Notes: generated from the letters alone by a model not told the origin. Positions 1-10,637 are shown, counted from the stretch's first letter. The stretch: DNA of 64,000 nucleotides from an uncultured Rhodospirillaceae bacterium (GCA_943787205.1 CALSLN010000014.1:62001-126000), one strand, 5' to 3'. Numbers and translations are program-made.

Positions 1-2
1 TT

Positions 3-497
3 GCCGATGGCAATCCAGCTGGTCGGCTTATGGTGCTCGGTGAGGCCCCGGGTAGTGACGAAGATCGCCAGGGACTTCCGTTTATGGGTGTGTCCGGAAA
101 GCTACTAGATCTGATGCTGGACTCCATCGGGTACTCGCGAGAAACAGCCTATCTTACCAATGTCATTCCATGGCGCCCGCCCGGTAATCGCAACCCGACA
201 CCAGAGGAGGTGGCGCTCTGCGTCCCTTTTCTTGAACGCCACGTTGCGTTGGTGAAGCCAGAGGTCATTCTCATGGTTGGCGGCTTGTCAGCTAAGACTC
301 TTCTCAATCGTCCCGAGGGCATTACGCGTCTCCGTGGACGATGGGAGTCCGTCAATACGGCAGGTCTGGGGCAACCGATCCCGGGGGTTGCGACATTCCA
401 CCCCACCTATCTCCTTCGGTCTCCTCAACAAAAGCGTTTGGCTTGGCGTGATCTACTCGCGGTGAAAGAGAAACTAGACTCTTTGGCGAGCGCATGA
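3..497 (+). CDS. Uracil-DNA glycosylase, family 4-like (5' end outside window)
   Basis: Removes uracil from DNA to start base-excision repair in the cytoplasm. The reading frame is open from the first base, so the N-terminus is cut off by the window edge; the first visible ATG (30) is inside the domain. Seen: GEAPG motif with [10 protein letters not shown] after it, the PPGNR segment, one Cys in ALCVPFLER, and the C-terminal HPTYLLR motif that contacts the uracil. In characterised family 4 enzymes four Cys hold a 4Fe-4S cluster and one of them directly precedes RPPGNR; here that position is Trp (PWRPPGNR). The first two Cys would lie upstream of the window. moaB follows 39 bp downstream on the same strand and may be co-transcribed. 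Confidence 0.9.
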   Translation, partial: ADGNPAGRLMVLGEAPGSDEDRQGLPFMGVSGKLLDLMLDSIGYSRETAYLTNVIPWRPPGNRNPTPEEVALCVPFLERHVALVKPEVILMVGGLSAKTLLNRPEGITRLRGRWESVNTAGLGQPIPGVATFHPTYLLRSPQQKRLAWRDLLAVKEKLDSLASA

Positions 498-536
498 TTT
501 TGTCCGCCATTATCTCTGCAACATTAAAATAGAATC

Positions 537-1067
537 ATGGCCGGAATTAACGAAAACAAACAGTTCGTGCCTATCAATATAGGCGTGTTGACGATCACAG
601 ATAGCCGCACGATGGAAACCGATACGTCGGGTAAGGTCCTGGCTGACCGGCTTGAGGCCGCTGGTCACGCGTTGGCAGAACGTAAAATCGTTAAAGACGA
701 AGTTCCTGACATTGTCGCTCAGCTCAACGCATGGGTCGACGACCCTAACGTTGATGTCGTGATTACCAATGGCGGAACTGGCCTAACCGGACGCGACGTA
801 ACGCCGGAAGCTTTCGCGCAGGTTTGCGAAAAAGATATTCCTGGCTTTGGCGAGTTGTTTCGTTGGGTCAGTTTAAAATCCATCGGGACGTCAACTGTTC
901 AGTCGCGCGCGACGGCAGGCGTCGCCCGTGGCACTTACCTGTTCGCGTTGCCCGGCTCAAATGGTGCCGTCAAAGACGGTTGGGATGAGATCTTAAAATA
1001 TCAGCTCGATATTCGACATCAGCCCTGTAACTTCGTGGAACTCATCCCACGGCTGCGCGAGAAATAG
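537..1067 (+). CDS. moaB: Molybdenum cofactor biosynthesis protein MoaB
   Basis: 176-residue MoaB/MogA-fold protein that acts on molybdopterin in molybdenum cofactor synthesis (adenylylation step in characterised homologues). The whole protein is one MPT-binding domain. Seen: TNGGTG at residues 77-82 followed by LTGRDVTPEA, and LPGSNGAVKDGWDEIL at 138-153, both typical of the MoaB branch. The start ATG at 537 gives the usual MoaB length. It lies 39 bp after the glycosylase gene and ends 8 bp before the convergent glycosyltransferase gene. No other molybdenum cofactor gene is in the window. Confidence 0.93.
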   Translation: MAGINENKQFVPINIGVLTITDSRTMETDTSGKVLADRLEAAGHALAERKIVKDEVPDIVAQLNAWVDDPNVDVVITNGGTGLTGRDVTPEAFAQVCEKDIPGFGELFRWVSLKSIGTSTVQSRATAGVARGTYLFALPGSNGAVKDGWDEILKYQLDIRHQPCNFVELIPRLREK

Positions 1068-1074
1068 TCGGCCT

Positions 1075-1686
1075 TTAATTTATGGCTATGGCGGATTGTG
1101 TTTTGAACGCTTCGTAGCTTTGACCATCATCTACGTCGCTCATCGTGCGCACGAGCGCAATGCGCCTGGTTCCCATGTTGGCCCGCGTGTCAGCCAACGC
1201 ATGAGCTGTAGACCATCGCACATTATCAAAGGCCCGTTTTATCGGTCTGCGGTTGGCGTAACCCACGAGCCAGAAGCCGCCGTCGGTTGCTGGACCGAAT
1301 ACTGCATCGGCGCGGCCCAAGGCTTTAAAGGCATCGCGAATATGATTAGGTGTAACGCCAGGGATATCGCTCCCGATTAAAACAATGGGAACGCCCCGTG
1401 GAAAGCTGGTTAGACCACGCTCCATCCGGGTGCCCAAACCGCCACGACCCTGTTCCAGAAGTCTCGCTTGATCTGGCCATTGTCTTTGGGACCGAACCTC
1501 ACGATCTGGAGTTACTTGTAAAACGGTAGACCAGATTGACCGCCGGCCTAATCGATTGACGGTGCTTGCAAGGGTTTCGCGATAAAACCGCCAGGCGTTG
1601 AGAACGCCAATGTCCCGGCCAAGTCTTGTCTTTACGGCACCAAGGCGCGGCGCGCGGGCCATAACAATGAGAACACCACGTTTCAT
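1075..1686 (-). CDS. TIGR04282 (DUF2064) family glycosyltransferase-like protein
   Basis: About 203 residues, nucleotide-sugar-transferase fold of the TIGR04282 family (named after arsenosugar biosynthesis clusters). Seen: MARAPRLGAVKTRLGRDIG at the N-terminus, then IGSDIPGV and ATDGGFWLVGY, the family's signature blocks. A longer frame opens upstream at 1770, but the ATG at 1686 overlaps the stop of the upstream glycosyltransferase as ATGA and puts the family N-terminus at residue 1, so I take 1686. It is the second gene of a two-gene unit with the TIGR04283 gene. No arsenic methyltransferase or radical-SAM ArsS gene is nearby, so an arsenosugar role is not supported; the substrate is unknown. 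Confidence 0.85.
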   Translation of the reverse strand: MKRGVLIVMARAPRLGAVKTRLGRDIGVLNAWRFYRETLASTVNRLGRRSIWSTVLQVTPDREVRSQRQWPDQARLLEQGRGGLGTRMERGLTSFPRGVPIVLIGSDIPGVTPNHIRDAFKALGRADAVFGPATDGGFWLVGYANRRPIKRAFDNVRWSTAHALADTRANMGTRRIALVRTMSDVDDGQSYEAFKTQSAIAIN

Positions 1687-2375
1687 GCGTACAGTTTCGC
1701 AATCCAGCGCGGTGGAAGTCCACACGCATACAGAAAAAGACAAAAGAGATTGCGCGATGGTCGTGCCCACCAGCCGTCGCGTTTAAAACGGTCCGCAGAG
1801 GTCACGGCTGCCGTGTTGAACATATGAACACGGCCTTTACCTATGCGTCGGATCAAATCCACATCTTCCATAAGGGGCAGTGATTTGAACCCCGATAGGT
1901 GATCGTAAAAATCACGATGGATCAGAAGTCCCTGGTCACCATAGGGGAGCCCAAGAACGCGACACCGCCACGCAACCATCTTTTCCAAACGGCGCGCTTG
2001 TGGTGAGTCGTCGTTCAATGAAAACCGAAAGGCTGCTGCGCGGTGATGGTTGGTCTCATTTTTCGTGTAGAGACCCACCTCGTCGACCCACTCGGGGCCA
2101 AGCACCGTGTCGGCGTGGAGAAACAGCAGCCATGGACCCCGCGCAAAGGACCCCCCTCGCGCCAATTGCTGCCCTCGGCCACGATCTGTCGGTAAGACGA
2201 CGGCATTCGCATCCGTTGCGACTTGAAGGGTCTCATCGGTAGAGCCTCCATCAACGATAATGATCTGCACGAGTCCAGGCCACGCTTCCAAAGCCGTTAA
2301 GCAAGACGGCAAATTTTCGGCAGCGTTGAGCGTTGGAATGACGATCGATAGGTCTGTGGCGTCGTAGCTATTCAT
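1683..2375 (-). CDS. TIGR04283 family GT2 glycosyltransferase
   Basis: 230-residue GT-A-fold family 2 glycosyltransferase. Seen: SIVIPTLNAAENL at residues 10-22, the nucleotide-binding DGGSTD, the metal-binding FLHADT (DXD-type), GDQG and the acceptor-side MEDVDL. No membrane anchor apart from a weakly hydrophobic tail, so probably cytoplasmic or peripheral. It is the first gene of a pair with TIGR04282, coupled by an ATGA overlap. These two families are commonly neighbours or fused. The divergent antiporter gene starts 107 bp upstream. The sugar donor and acceptor cannot be read from the sequence. Confidence 0.87.
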   Translation of the reverse strand: MNSYDATDLSIVIPTLNAAENLPSCLTALEAWPGLVQIIIVDGGSTDETLQVATDANAVVLPTDRGRGQQLARGGSFARGPWLLFLHADTVLGPEWVDEVGLYTKNETNHHRAAAFRFSLNDDSPQARRLEKMVAWRCRVLGLPYGDQGLLIHRDFYDHLSGFKSLPLMEDVDLIRRIGKGRVHMFNTAAVTSADRFKRDGWWARPSRNLFCLFLYACGLPPRWIAKLYA

Positions 2376-2481
2376 CTCTTGCTGTTCATAGCATCAGAAC
2401 TCAGTTGGCGGCATACTGCGTCAAGTTACTGCCGGGAGCCACCCGGGCATCTCAATTCTATAGCGACGACAAAAGGGTTTC

Positions 2482-3786
2482 ATGCACATCGACTCCGGAA
2501 TTCTCGGCGTAACGACGGTGATCCTGGCGGCCCTCCTTCTTGGTATGGCAATGCTCCGCCTGCGTCAGCCCCCCGTGCTGGGTTATATTTTGGCCGGTGT
2601 TGTGCTCGGTCCATCCGGCCTTGGATTGGTAGAAGATCGCGAAGGCGTTGCCCTGCTCGCTGAGCTTGGCGTGCTCATGTTGCTGTTTATTGTTGGTGCT
2701 GAGCTAGATCTGCGACGATTCCTTGTTTCATGGAAAGTCGCATTGGGCACATTGGCCGTTCAAGTTGGTGTTGGCTTGATGATGGGGTTCGGCTTGATGG
2801 CCTTGCTCGGCTGGAGTGTAGCCTTGGCCGTTCTGGCTGGATTTGCTTTCGCCTTATCCTCGACTGCCGTTGTTATCAAAATGCTCGAGCAGGCGGATGA
2901 CCTGCGTACACCGACTGGCCGTATTGCAGTGGGCGTGCTGATCGCCCAAGACATTGCGGTGGTTCCGATGATGCTAATCCTCGCCGTGATTTCGGATGGG
3001 GTTATGAGCGTATCAGGTGCGGTCACGGTTCTCGGCTCCATAGGGTTTATGGCGGGACTGTTTTGGCTGCTGACTCATAGACGCATTCATATTCCGATCC
3101 CCGAACGCTTCACCGCACACACGGACCTAGGCCCCTTGATTGGATTAGCTGCGTGTTTTGGCGCGGCGACACTCAGCGGTGTTATCGGATTGTCGCCTGC
3201 GTATGGGGCTTTCTTGGCGGGGGTTGTGATCGGATCATCGACCTTGCGTCGTGGTGTGATTCACAGGGCCCAGCCTGTGCAGGCCGTCCTACTCATGGTG
3301 TTTTTTCTATCTATAGGCCTGTTGGTTGATCTGGTTTTCCTCTGGGACAATCTGTTGCTTGTTCTAACCTTGCTACTCTTAGTCACGGTGATCAAAGCTG
3401 TGGTGAACATCGGGGCTTTGCGCCTTATGGGGCAACCTTGGCCACAAGCCGTTCAGGTCGGCGTCGTGCTTGCGCAAATTGGAGAGTTTTCGTTCCTGCT
3501 TGCGACCTTAAGCGCGGAGCGCGGTATTCTCGACGAATCCGGTGCGCGCATGATGGTTGCGGTAACTGTACTCAGTCTCGCCTTCAGTCCGTTATGGCTT
3601 CTCGTCGCCACCCGTATTGACGCCGCCCGTAAACAAATACCAACGCTACATGAAACATTAGATGTAGCCTTTGGTCCTGAGATTGCGGCAACAGTTCGGC
3701 TTAAGATTCGCGGTGTAAAACGATGGCGCGTTTGGAATTGGAGACGAAAGAAAAAAAAGCGCCCAAGCTGCAGACACATCACATAA
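2482..3786 (+). CDS. CPA2-family monovalent cation:proton antiporter (KefB-like membrane domain)
   Basis: 434 residues, inner-membrane Na+/K+:H+ antiporter of the CPA2 family. About 11-12 hydrophobic segments fill residues 5-385. Family landmarks seen: [16 protein letters not shown] near the N-terminus, [12 protein letters not shown] and [10 protein letters not shown] in the ion-translocating core, and the later [14 protein letters not shown]. It stops after the membrane domain without the TrkA-N regulatory domain of KefB/KefC and ends in a short tail very rich in Arg, Lys and Trp. That tail includes an A8 run in the DNA, so a frame error there is possible. Its last codons precede rnhB by only 14 bp, suggesting co-transcription. 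Confidence 0.88.
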   Translation: MHIDSGILGVTTVILAALLLGMAMLRLRQPPVLGYILAGVVLGPSGLGLVEDREGVALLAELGVLMLLFIVGAELDLRRFLVSWKVALGTLAVQVGVGLMMGFGLMALLGWSVALAVLAGFAFALSSTAVVIKMLEQADDLRTPTGRIAVGVLIAQDIAVVPMMLILAVISDGVMSVSGAVTVLGSIGFMAGLFWLLTHRRIHIPIPERFTAHTDLGPLIGLAACFGAATLSGVIGLSPAYGAFLAGVVIGSSTLRRGVIHRAQPVQAVLLMVFFLSIGLLVDLVFLWDNLLLVLTLLLLVTVIKAVVNIGALRLMGQPWPQAVQVGVVLAQIGEFSFLLATLSAERGILDESGARMMVAVTVLSLAFSPLWLLVATRIDAARKQIPTLHETLDVAFGPEIAATVRLKIRGVKRWRVWNWRRKKKKRPSCRHIT

Positions 3787-3800
3787 TTCGTCTGAGCCCG

Positions 3801-4423
3801 ATGCCTGATTTCTCACTTGAGCAAAGGGTTATGGGTACTGTTGCTGGCATTGATGAAGCGGGCAGGGGCCCCTGGGCTGGGCCGGTCGTCGCAGGCGCTG
3901 CCGTGCTTGACCGTGATAGGCTTGAGGAAGGCTTGATCAAAGGTCTTGATGATTCCAAGAAAACTAACCTCGGCGCGACGAGACACACTACTTGAACTCC
4001 TTACTGCGAGTCCCGCGGCGACCATAAGTGTCGGTGTCGCTTCAGTCCGAAGAAATCGACACACTTAATATTCTGCAAGCGACATTCCTGGCCATGTCCC
4101 GTGCCTTAGAGAATTTGTGCCTGTCCGTTGACATTGCCCTCGTCGATGGCAACCGTGCGCCCCGCTTTGAATTGCCCGGTGAAGACCGTGATTAAGGGTG
4201 ATAGCCGTAGTTTGTCGATCGCGGCTGGATCGATCATGGCGAAGGTCACGCGCGACCGGATGATGGCGACATTGGCGGCCGAGTTTCCGGGTTATGGCTG
4301 GGAAACCAATCAGGGCTACGGCACTGCCGCCCACAGAGAGGGGGCTCAATGCGGTTTGGGCGTCACGCCTCACCATCGCCGATCCTATGCCCCCCATCCG
4401 GGGCGATTCTTGAGAAAATTTAA
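3801..4423 (+). CDS. rnhB: Ribonuclease HII, reading frame broken by multiple single-base indels
   Basis: RNase HII cleaves RNA in RNA/DNA hybrids and excises single misincorporated ribonucleotides. The N-terminal frame from ATG 3801 gives [18 protein letters not shown] with the first two catalytic acids, then DDSKK. Conserved sequence then jumps frame at the A4 run 3960-3963, at CC 4047-4048 and at GG 4178-4179. Removing one base at each restores KLT, the long central helix region, [11 protein letters not shown] and the [15 protein letters not shown] block. Further single extra bases near 4341-4361, in C6 4390-4395 and in G4 4400-4403 separate HREGLNAFGVTPHHR and YAPIRAIL from the stop at 4423. 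Every repair removes one base from or beside a short homopolymer run, so over-called runs in the sequence are the simplest explanation; a true pseudogene is the alternative. Confidence 0.85.
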
Positions 4424-4463
4424 AATCTTTTATTTTCCTAAATGCCAACATGTAGCGTCTTGA

Positions 4464-5798
<1,335 letters not shown>

Positions 5799-5844
5799 AG
5801 TTACTAATTCAGATAACCGATAAAACTAAGAAAATAAAAAACCT

Positions 5845-5878
5845 GCTCGTCCCGAGAAATCGGGGCGGGCTTTTTCTT
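5845..5878 (+). terminator. Rho-independent terminator after ccrM
   Basis: An 11-bp stem (5845-5855 with 5860-5870, including G-U pairs) is capped by a GAAA tetraloop and followed by TTTTTCTT. An A-rich stretch before it means it may also work for the convergent SDR gene. Confidence 0.88.
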
Positions 5879-5889
5879 ATCCGAATTTT

Positions 5890-6597
5890 CTACCAGGAAA
5901 TATCTTCGCCGTTGTAGCGCTTGAATTGTCCGGTGTTGTCCAGGTTTAGCGCGGCTATCAGCGTACGCATGCCGCTGATACTGGTTTCTGGCGTCAGCGG
6001 GGCGGCGTCTGTTCCCATGCGTGTCTTGACCCAACCCGGGCAGAACATGGCAACTGAAATCTCTCGGGGCTTAAGGTCGTGCGCAAGTGTTGCCATGGCC
6101 ATGTTGAGGCCAGCCTTCGTGGTGCGATACGCGTTCAGGCCTGGGCCTGTTTCAGTGATCGACCCCGGTGTGGCTGAGAGCGCAATAATCTTTTTCTCTT
6201 TGCTGACCGCGATATTTTCGATGAATGCTTCGATCAGCTTGAATGGGGCCATCATATTTACACGTAGCAGGTCGGTCCAAAGACCGTAGTCCATTGTTCC
6301 AAAGCTCTGCCGTAGGTCACCGTCGGCTTTGGCACGCGGACCAAAGACTGCGGCGTTGTTGATCAGGACATCGATGGGCTGATCCATCCATTTGGAGGCA
6401 AGGTGATCAATGGCCTCAAAGTCACTTAAGTCACAAATCTCGATGGTCACGTCATGCTGACCGGCCAATGATTTGAGGTCGCGATTATCTTCGTTTGTTC
6501 GACACACGGCGATGACGGACCAGCCGTCTTCCGCATACTGTCGCGCAAATTCTAGGCCTAGGCCGCGATTGGCGCCCGTTACGAGAATGCGTGGCAT
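5890..6597 (-). CDS. Short-chain dehydrogenase/reductase
   Basis: 235-residue classical SDR, an NAD(P)-dependent oxidoreductase with Rossmann fold. Seen: TGANRGLG cofactor motif at 7-14, NNAA at 80-83, catalytic Ser about 141, and YRTTK giving Tyr157 and Lys161. It resembles the C-factor-like SDR subgroup, whose substrates are mostly unknown. It stands alone: ccrM converges from one side with a shared terminator, and the mechanosensitive channel gene is divergent 167 bp away. The start ATG at 6597 directly precedes the first beta strand. No substrate can be inferred. Confidence 0.88.
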   Translation of the reverse strand: MPRILVTGANRGLGLEFARQYAEDGWSVIAVCRTNEDNRDLKSLAGQHDVTIEICDLSDFEAIDHLASKWMDQPIDVLINNAAVFGPRAKADGDLRQSFGTMDYGLWTDLLRVNMMAPFKLIEAFIENIAVSKEKKIIALSATPGSITETGPGLNAYRTTKAGLNMAMATLAHDLKPREISVAMFCPGWVKTRMGTDAAPLTPETSISGMRTLIAALNLDNTGQFKRYNGEDISW

Positions 6598-6764
6598 CTG
6601 TATATTTCCAATCGTAATTTGGACGTCTAATTCTGTTGGTTATCTATATTCTTGGCTGAGATAAGAAACTGTCATGCCCTGTGTTTGTACCGTACTCTTA
6701 TGCCAATTCAATGTGTCGGTTGTCTGTCTGTAGACGTCGGGACTGGTTTGCTTAGGATAAAACT

Positions 6765-8078
6765 GTGGATGATATAGGGACTAGAGTTCAGCAAGCGTTG
6801 GATATTCTTGTAACATGGGTCACTAGCGTAGCGTTTTATGCTCAGGCAAGTTTTGCCATCGCTGCAATTGCCCTTGCCTATATTATATCAACTGGCCTGA
6901 CGGCGCGGATTAAGATTTTCCGGGAAAAGCCTGAAACCGGTTCGTATCTCGAATTGCGCCAAACACTCTATAGTTTGCGGGACCTCATTTTCCCGATTCT
7001 AAACATCGTTCTTCTGGGTGTTGCAATTCAGGTGAGTAACGATGTTGTCAGCCAGGGGTGGTTGCCGCGCGCAGTCCAGGGTTGGGCCGTCATCTATTTG
7101 TTGTATCAGTTCATTTCACTTTACGTGACAAACACAGTGATAAAAATGCTGGTCACTTGGGTCGGTGTTCCTGTTGCTATTCTCTACGTCGTTGGGTGGC
7201 TTGACGATGTCACTCTGTATTTGGATGGCGTCGCATTGGTTGTTGGTGACGTTCGCGTATCCGCTTTGGCTTTAAGTCGAACACTTTTGTTCGGATTTAT
7301 CCTGTTCTGGCTTGGTCGCGTATCTAACCAGACTGGTAAACGGATTATTCGCAATAACCCGCGGCTGGACATTGGCACGCGTGAGGTCCTGGCCAAGCTT
7401 TTTGAGATCGGGCTGTTCACGATTATTTTCCTACTGCTTCTTCAAGTTGTGGGGATCAATCTCACGGCGCTTGCTGTGTTTGGCGGTGCGCTCGGTGTTG
7501 GTCTGGGTTTTGGTTTGCAGCAAATTGCGGCCAATTTTGTTTCGGGCATTATTATTCTCCTTGATCGCTCAATCACAATTGGAGATTTCATTCAGCTTGA
7601 GGACGGCCGGTCCGGTACTATCCGTGAATTGAGTATGCGGTCCGCAATCTTGGAAACCTATGATGGCAAAGACATCATGGTTCCCAATGAGTCCTTCATT
7701 ACAACGTCTTTCACGAACTGGACTCACCACAACCAGAAGCAACGCTATCCCATCACGTTTCAGGTTTCTTACGAAACAGACTTACCCAAGATGTTCGATA
7801 TCTTACGCGATGTCGTTGCGAGTCATCCCCGCGTTTTAAGCGGGGAGAGTGTCCCGTATGAAGAACGACCCGACGCTGAAATCGCTAGCTTTGGAGAGAA
7901 CGGAATTAACATTCTCATCGAGTTCTGGATGGAGGGCGTTGATGATGGAAAAAACAGAGTTGGCGGTGACCTTTTGTTGATGATTTGGACGGCGCTCAAA
8001 GAGAACGGGATCGAAATTCCGTTCCCACAACGCGAAGTTAAAGTGCTGGATACTCGGCACTCCGGACCGCGCATCTAA
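6765..8078 (+). CDS. MscS-family mechanosensitive ion channel
   Basis: 437 residues, inner-membrane tension-gated channel protecting against osmotic downshock. The first about 190 residues hold four to five hydrophobic segments beyond the three of E. coli MscS. The pore helix is the Gly/Ala-rich GGALGVGLGFGLQQIAANFVSG region near 240-262, followed by the beta domain with DRSITIGDFIQLEDG and VPNESFITT, and the alpha/beta C-terminal domain. The start is GTG 6765, with AGGA 8 bp upstream in TTAGGATAAAACTGTG. It is monocistronic, divergent from the SDR and convergent with the MFS gene. Confidence 0.9.
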   Translation: MDDIGTRVQQALDILVTWVTSVAFYAQASFAIAAIALAYIISTGLTARIKIFREKPETGSYLELRQTLYSLRDLIFPILNIVLLGVAIQVSNDVVSQGWLPRAVQGWAVIYLLYQFISLYVTNTVIKMLVTWVGVPVAILYVVGWLDDVTLYLDGVALVVGDVRVSALALSRTLLFGFILFWLGRVSNQTGKRIIRNNPRLDIGTREVLAKLFEIGLFTIIFLLLLQVVGINLTALAVFGGALGVGLGFGLQQIAANFVSGIIILLDRSITIGDFIQLEDGRSGTIRELSMRSAILETYDGKDIMVPNESFITTSFTNWTHHNQKQRYPITFQVSYETDLPKMFDILRDVVASHPRVLSGESVPYEERPDAEIASFGENGINILIEFWMEGVDDGKNRVGGDLLLMIWTALKENGIEIPFPQREVKVLDTRHSGPRI

Positions 8079-8092
8079 TTGGGCGGCACTCT

Positions 8093-9481
8093 CTAAGCGT
8101 TACTTGGTTCGCTGTGCGGCGTGTCTGCTGTCTGGTCGGCCAAACCAAATGCAGCCAGTTCTCGATTATACAAGCGTCGAATGGTGGGCATCAGCAAGAT
8201 GACGGGAATGCCAAAGATCAAGGGTGGCAAGGCAAGCGCATATCTCAGTTGGTCAGCGCCAAATACGTAATCGGATAGTAGGCCGACGGATGTTGGGCCA
8301 AGCATCAGACCAGCGATGCTCATGCACATGTAATATAGGGCGACGATTTGGCCACGCATCGTGCTCGGCGTGATGTTGAGCAATGCCGTGACGCCAACGG
8401 CTGAGATCATCGCGATCCCTACAGTATTAATGGCGCTCATCACGAATGCGATTTCACCGGACGGCATAAGCGATATGGCGACGCCTGATGGCACCATGAT
8501 CAAGACACCGATCATCGCTAACACGAGAGGCGTATCCATCTTGCCTTTGGCTGTTTGCTTGTCTGATATCCAGCCCGCGATATTGATCGTAATCGGGGCG
8601 ACGCCAATCAGTATGAAGGCATTTACGAGCGCATAGTCCTCGGGTGCCCAGCCCCACGTGCGAGAGAATGTGGCGGCCATCCAGCCTTGGCTATAGGCAA
8701 CGATGGTCATCAGACTAAAGATAGAGAAGAAGCCTAAAAAGGTCGCCCAGCGTTGGCCAACGTAACGCACTGTTTCGATGAACGTGCCTGACTGATCGGA
8801 GATCTCCCCTGAGATGGGAATGACCTGTCGCCGGGGAGGTTCGCGCATTACAAAAAATATTGCGGACAACAGAACGCCAGGCAGTCCAACAACAAGGAAG
8901 GCAAATTGCCAGGGTGCGACAATTCCCAAAACCGGCAGTTCGATCTGTTCGCCGCTTTTTGCCCAGGTCAGAATCGCTGCTCCTACGAAAGACGCGGTCG
9001 CTGCGCCAAGCGACATGGCTGTGGAGTACACAGCGATAGGTTTGCCACGGCTATCGGGTGGAAATGAGTCCGCTATCATGGACATAGCGCAGGGGCTCAA
9101 AGTGGCCTCGCCAACACCAACGCTCATGCGCGCTGTAAACATTTGCCAGAAATTCTTCGCAAGGCCTGAGAATGCAGTGGCCAAAGACCATAGTGCGATT
9201 CCAAATGCCACAATCCACGTCCGTCGTTTTTTGTCTGCCAGCCAACCAAAGGGCAGGCCCATAGTGGCGTAAAACAGGGCGAAGGCGGGGCCTAGCAACA
9301 GGCCAATTTGTGTGTCGGTGAGGTCCAGATCCGCTTTAATCGGTTCGACCAGCAGGCTCAGAATGAACCGATCTACAAACGAGAGGATGTAAGCAAGCGT
9401 CAGGAGTATGACCATCGACCACGCAACAATGGGTGCAGGGTAGGCCTTCGCGGCCCGTTGAGTCGTGGCTGTATCTGTCAT
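8093..9481 (-). CDS. MFS transporter (Spinster-like)
   Basis: About 462 residues, major facilitator with 12 predicted membrane helices. Seen: FVDRFILSLLVEPIK in helix 1, the loop 2-3 motif GWLADKKRRTW and VGVGEATLSPCAMSM in helix 4-5, a combination typical of the Spinster-like MFS group often annotated as sphingosine or aromatic-compound transporters. I choose ATG 9481 over the in-frame 9505 because an AGAGGGGG Shine-Dalgarno sequence lies just upstream of it. Substrate unknown. It is divergent from the secreted protein gene across a 334-bp intergenic region. Confidence 0.87.
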   Translation of the reverse strand: MTDTATTQRAAKAYPAPIVAWSMVILLTLAYILSFVDRFILSLLVEPIKADLDLTDTQIGLLLGPAFALFYATMGLPFGWLADKKRRTWIVAFGIALWSLATAFSGLAKNFWQMFTARMSVGVGEATLSPCAMSMIADSFPPDSRGKPIAVYSTAMSLGAATASFVGAAILTWAKSGEQIELPVLGIVAPWQFAFLVVGLPGVLLSAIFFVMREPPRRQVIPISGEISDQSGTFIETVRYVGQRWATFLGFFSIFSLMTIVAYSQGWMAATFSRTWGWAPEDYALVNAFILIGVAPITINIAGWISDKQTAKGKMDTPLVLAMIGVLIMVPSGVAISLMPSGEIAFVMSAINTVGIAMISAVGVTALLNITPSTMRGQIVALYYMCMSIAGLMLGPTSVGLLSDYVFGADQLRYALALPPLIFGIPVILLMPTIRRLYNRELAAFGLADQTADTPHSEPSNA

Positions 9482-9815
9482 ATTTCCCCCTCTGCGCCCA
9501 TCCAATGGTCGCTTTAAAGTGACGATACACAGTGGCGATAGGCCCCGATAGGTATGTGGGTAAATTACTCATATGCGTGGGTAAAAAACCCACTAATTTC
9601 TTGCAACGGTGTGCTATTAACTTTCGTTAGATAAGCGACATTTGGTTATTTGATCATTATTTCTCGCGCCGAGATGGACGGTTTCGGCATCAATGATTTG
9701 GTAAGAGATGTCGTAACGATGAACATATTAGGTCGCTGTGACTGCTCAGGGATGAGACGAACAGTCAGGGACCAGCGCCTCCGGGACTATAGGAAGGGAG
9801 GTATAGGAGCTATGT
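9482..9815. other. 334-bp intergenic region between divergent genes
   Basis: Holds the ribosome binding site of the MFS gene at the left edge and AGGAG for the secreted-protein gene at the right. In between lie GTGGGT-N5-ACCCAC (9577-9593), a second GTGGGTAAA copy about 20 bp earlier, and an inverted TGACTG/CAGTCA pair (9739-9744 and 9762-9767). These could be operators or an RNA hairpin; no coding sequence is seen here. Confidence 0.4.
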
Positions 9816-10619
9816 ATGCCTTCCCTCAATTTGCCAACCACGGCGCGTGTCGTGGCGTTTTGTTCGATAGCGGCTTTAGGATTATTTAGCCGAGACGTAT
9901 TAGCCCAGACAGCAACGTCCGCGTTTCTGTCGCCGGTTTACCCATCATCGACTGTAATGTCGGTGGCGTCTTATGTGCGTGTCACCAATACATCAACGTC
10001 CGACGGACAAGTTGAGGTCGTATTTCGCACGGGTGGTAGCAGCCAAATCCTCGGGACTTGGATTGGCGAAGTTCCAGCGGGCGCATCTATACAATTCAAT
10101 GTCGACGATATGGAAAGTGAGGCGGGCATTATTGCTGTTTCATCATCCGCGTCTTACAGCCTCGCCGTATCCGCAACCTTCTCAGGTTTTGTGCAACACG
10201 CGTTGTGGAATGCCGTCGGTGGGTCTCTGACCAACCTATCCAGCTGTAGCAGCGATATCTCTGCGACGGGTCAACACTTGGGCAATGTTCACACGAGCCA
10301 GGTCAATGGTTATCCCAGTACGATTATTGTTCAAAACACGTCTGATGTTGCAGACACAGCGAGCTTTGATGTTTTCGACTCAGCAACAGGAGTGTTGATC
10401 GCCGAGAATTACAGTCAATCCGTACCGGCAAACAGCACGTGGACTTTTACAGTTGATGAGTTCGCTGGTGACTTTAATTTCGCACCGACAAACGGCCAGT
10501 TCCACGTAGATTTCGTGCTGGACTCCGGTTTCACTGGCTTTGCACAACACCTTGTTGTCAATGAGAATGCCGGTGTCCTAACGGATATGACGGCGAAGTG
10601 TACGTTGCCAATCTCGTAA
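9816..10619 (+). CDS. Secreted protein with two tandem beta-rich repeats
   Basis: 267 residues, not recognised as a named family. An N-terminal signal peptide ends near VLAQTA (about residue 30), so it is exported. The rest is two copies of a roughly 100-residue module: each begins with a beta strand ending in a VTNTS or VQNTS motif, has a PA(G/N)S turn, and closes with SGF or TGF, then QH, N, LT and a Cys. The paired motifs FSGFVQHALWN and FTGFAQHLVVN show the duplication clearly. AGGAG precedes the ATG. Its TAA stop (10617-10619) is in frame with the following di-haem peroxidase, which has no signal peptide of its own, so the two may be one interrupted gene. Confidence 0.72.
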   Translation: MPSLNLPTTARVVAFCSIAALGLFSRDVLAQTATSAFLSPVYPSSTVMSVASYVRVTNTSTSDGQVEVVFRTGGSSQILGTWIGEVPAGASIQFNVDDMESEAGIIAVSSSASYSLAVSATFSGFVQHALWNAVGGSLTNLSSCSSDISATGQHLGNVHTSQVNGYPSTIIVQNTSDVADTASFDVFDSATGVLIAENYSQSVPANSTWTFTVDEFAGDFNFAPTNGQFHVDFVLDSGFTGFAQHLVVNENAGVLTDMTAKCTLPIS

Positions 10620-10637
10620 ACCATCAGTGCTGATACA

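Noticed and set aside
1075-2375. Arsenosugar biosynthesis cluster
   Set aside because: Only the two glycosyltransferase families are present; no arsM or arsS, so the pathway is not supported.
9577-9593. Terminator for the MFS or secreted-protein gene
   Set aside because: It is upstream of both divergent genes and has no downstream T-run on either strand, so it is left as a possible operator.
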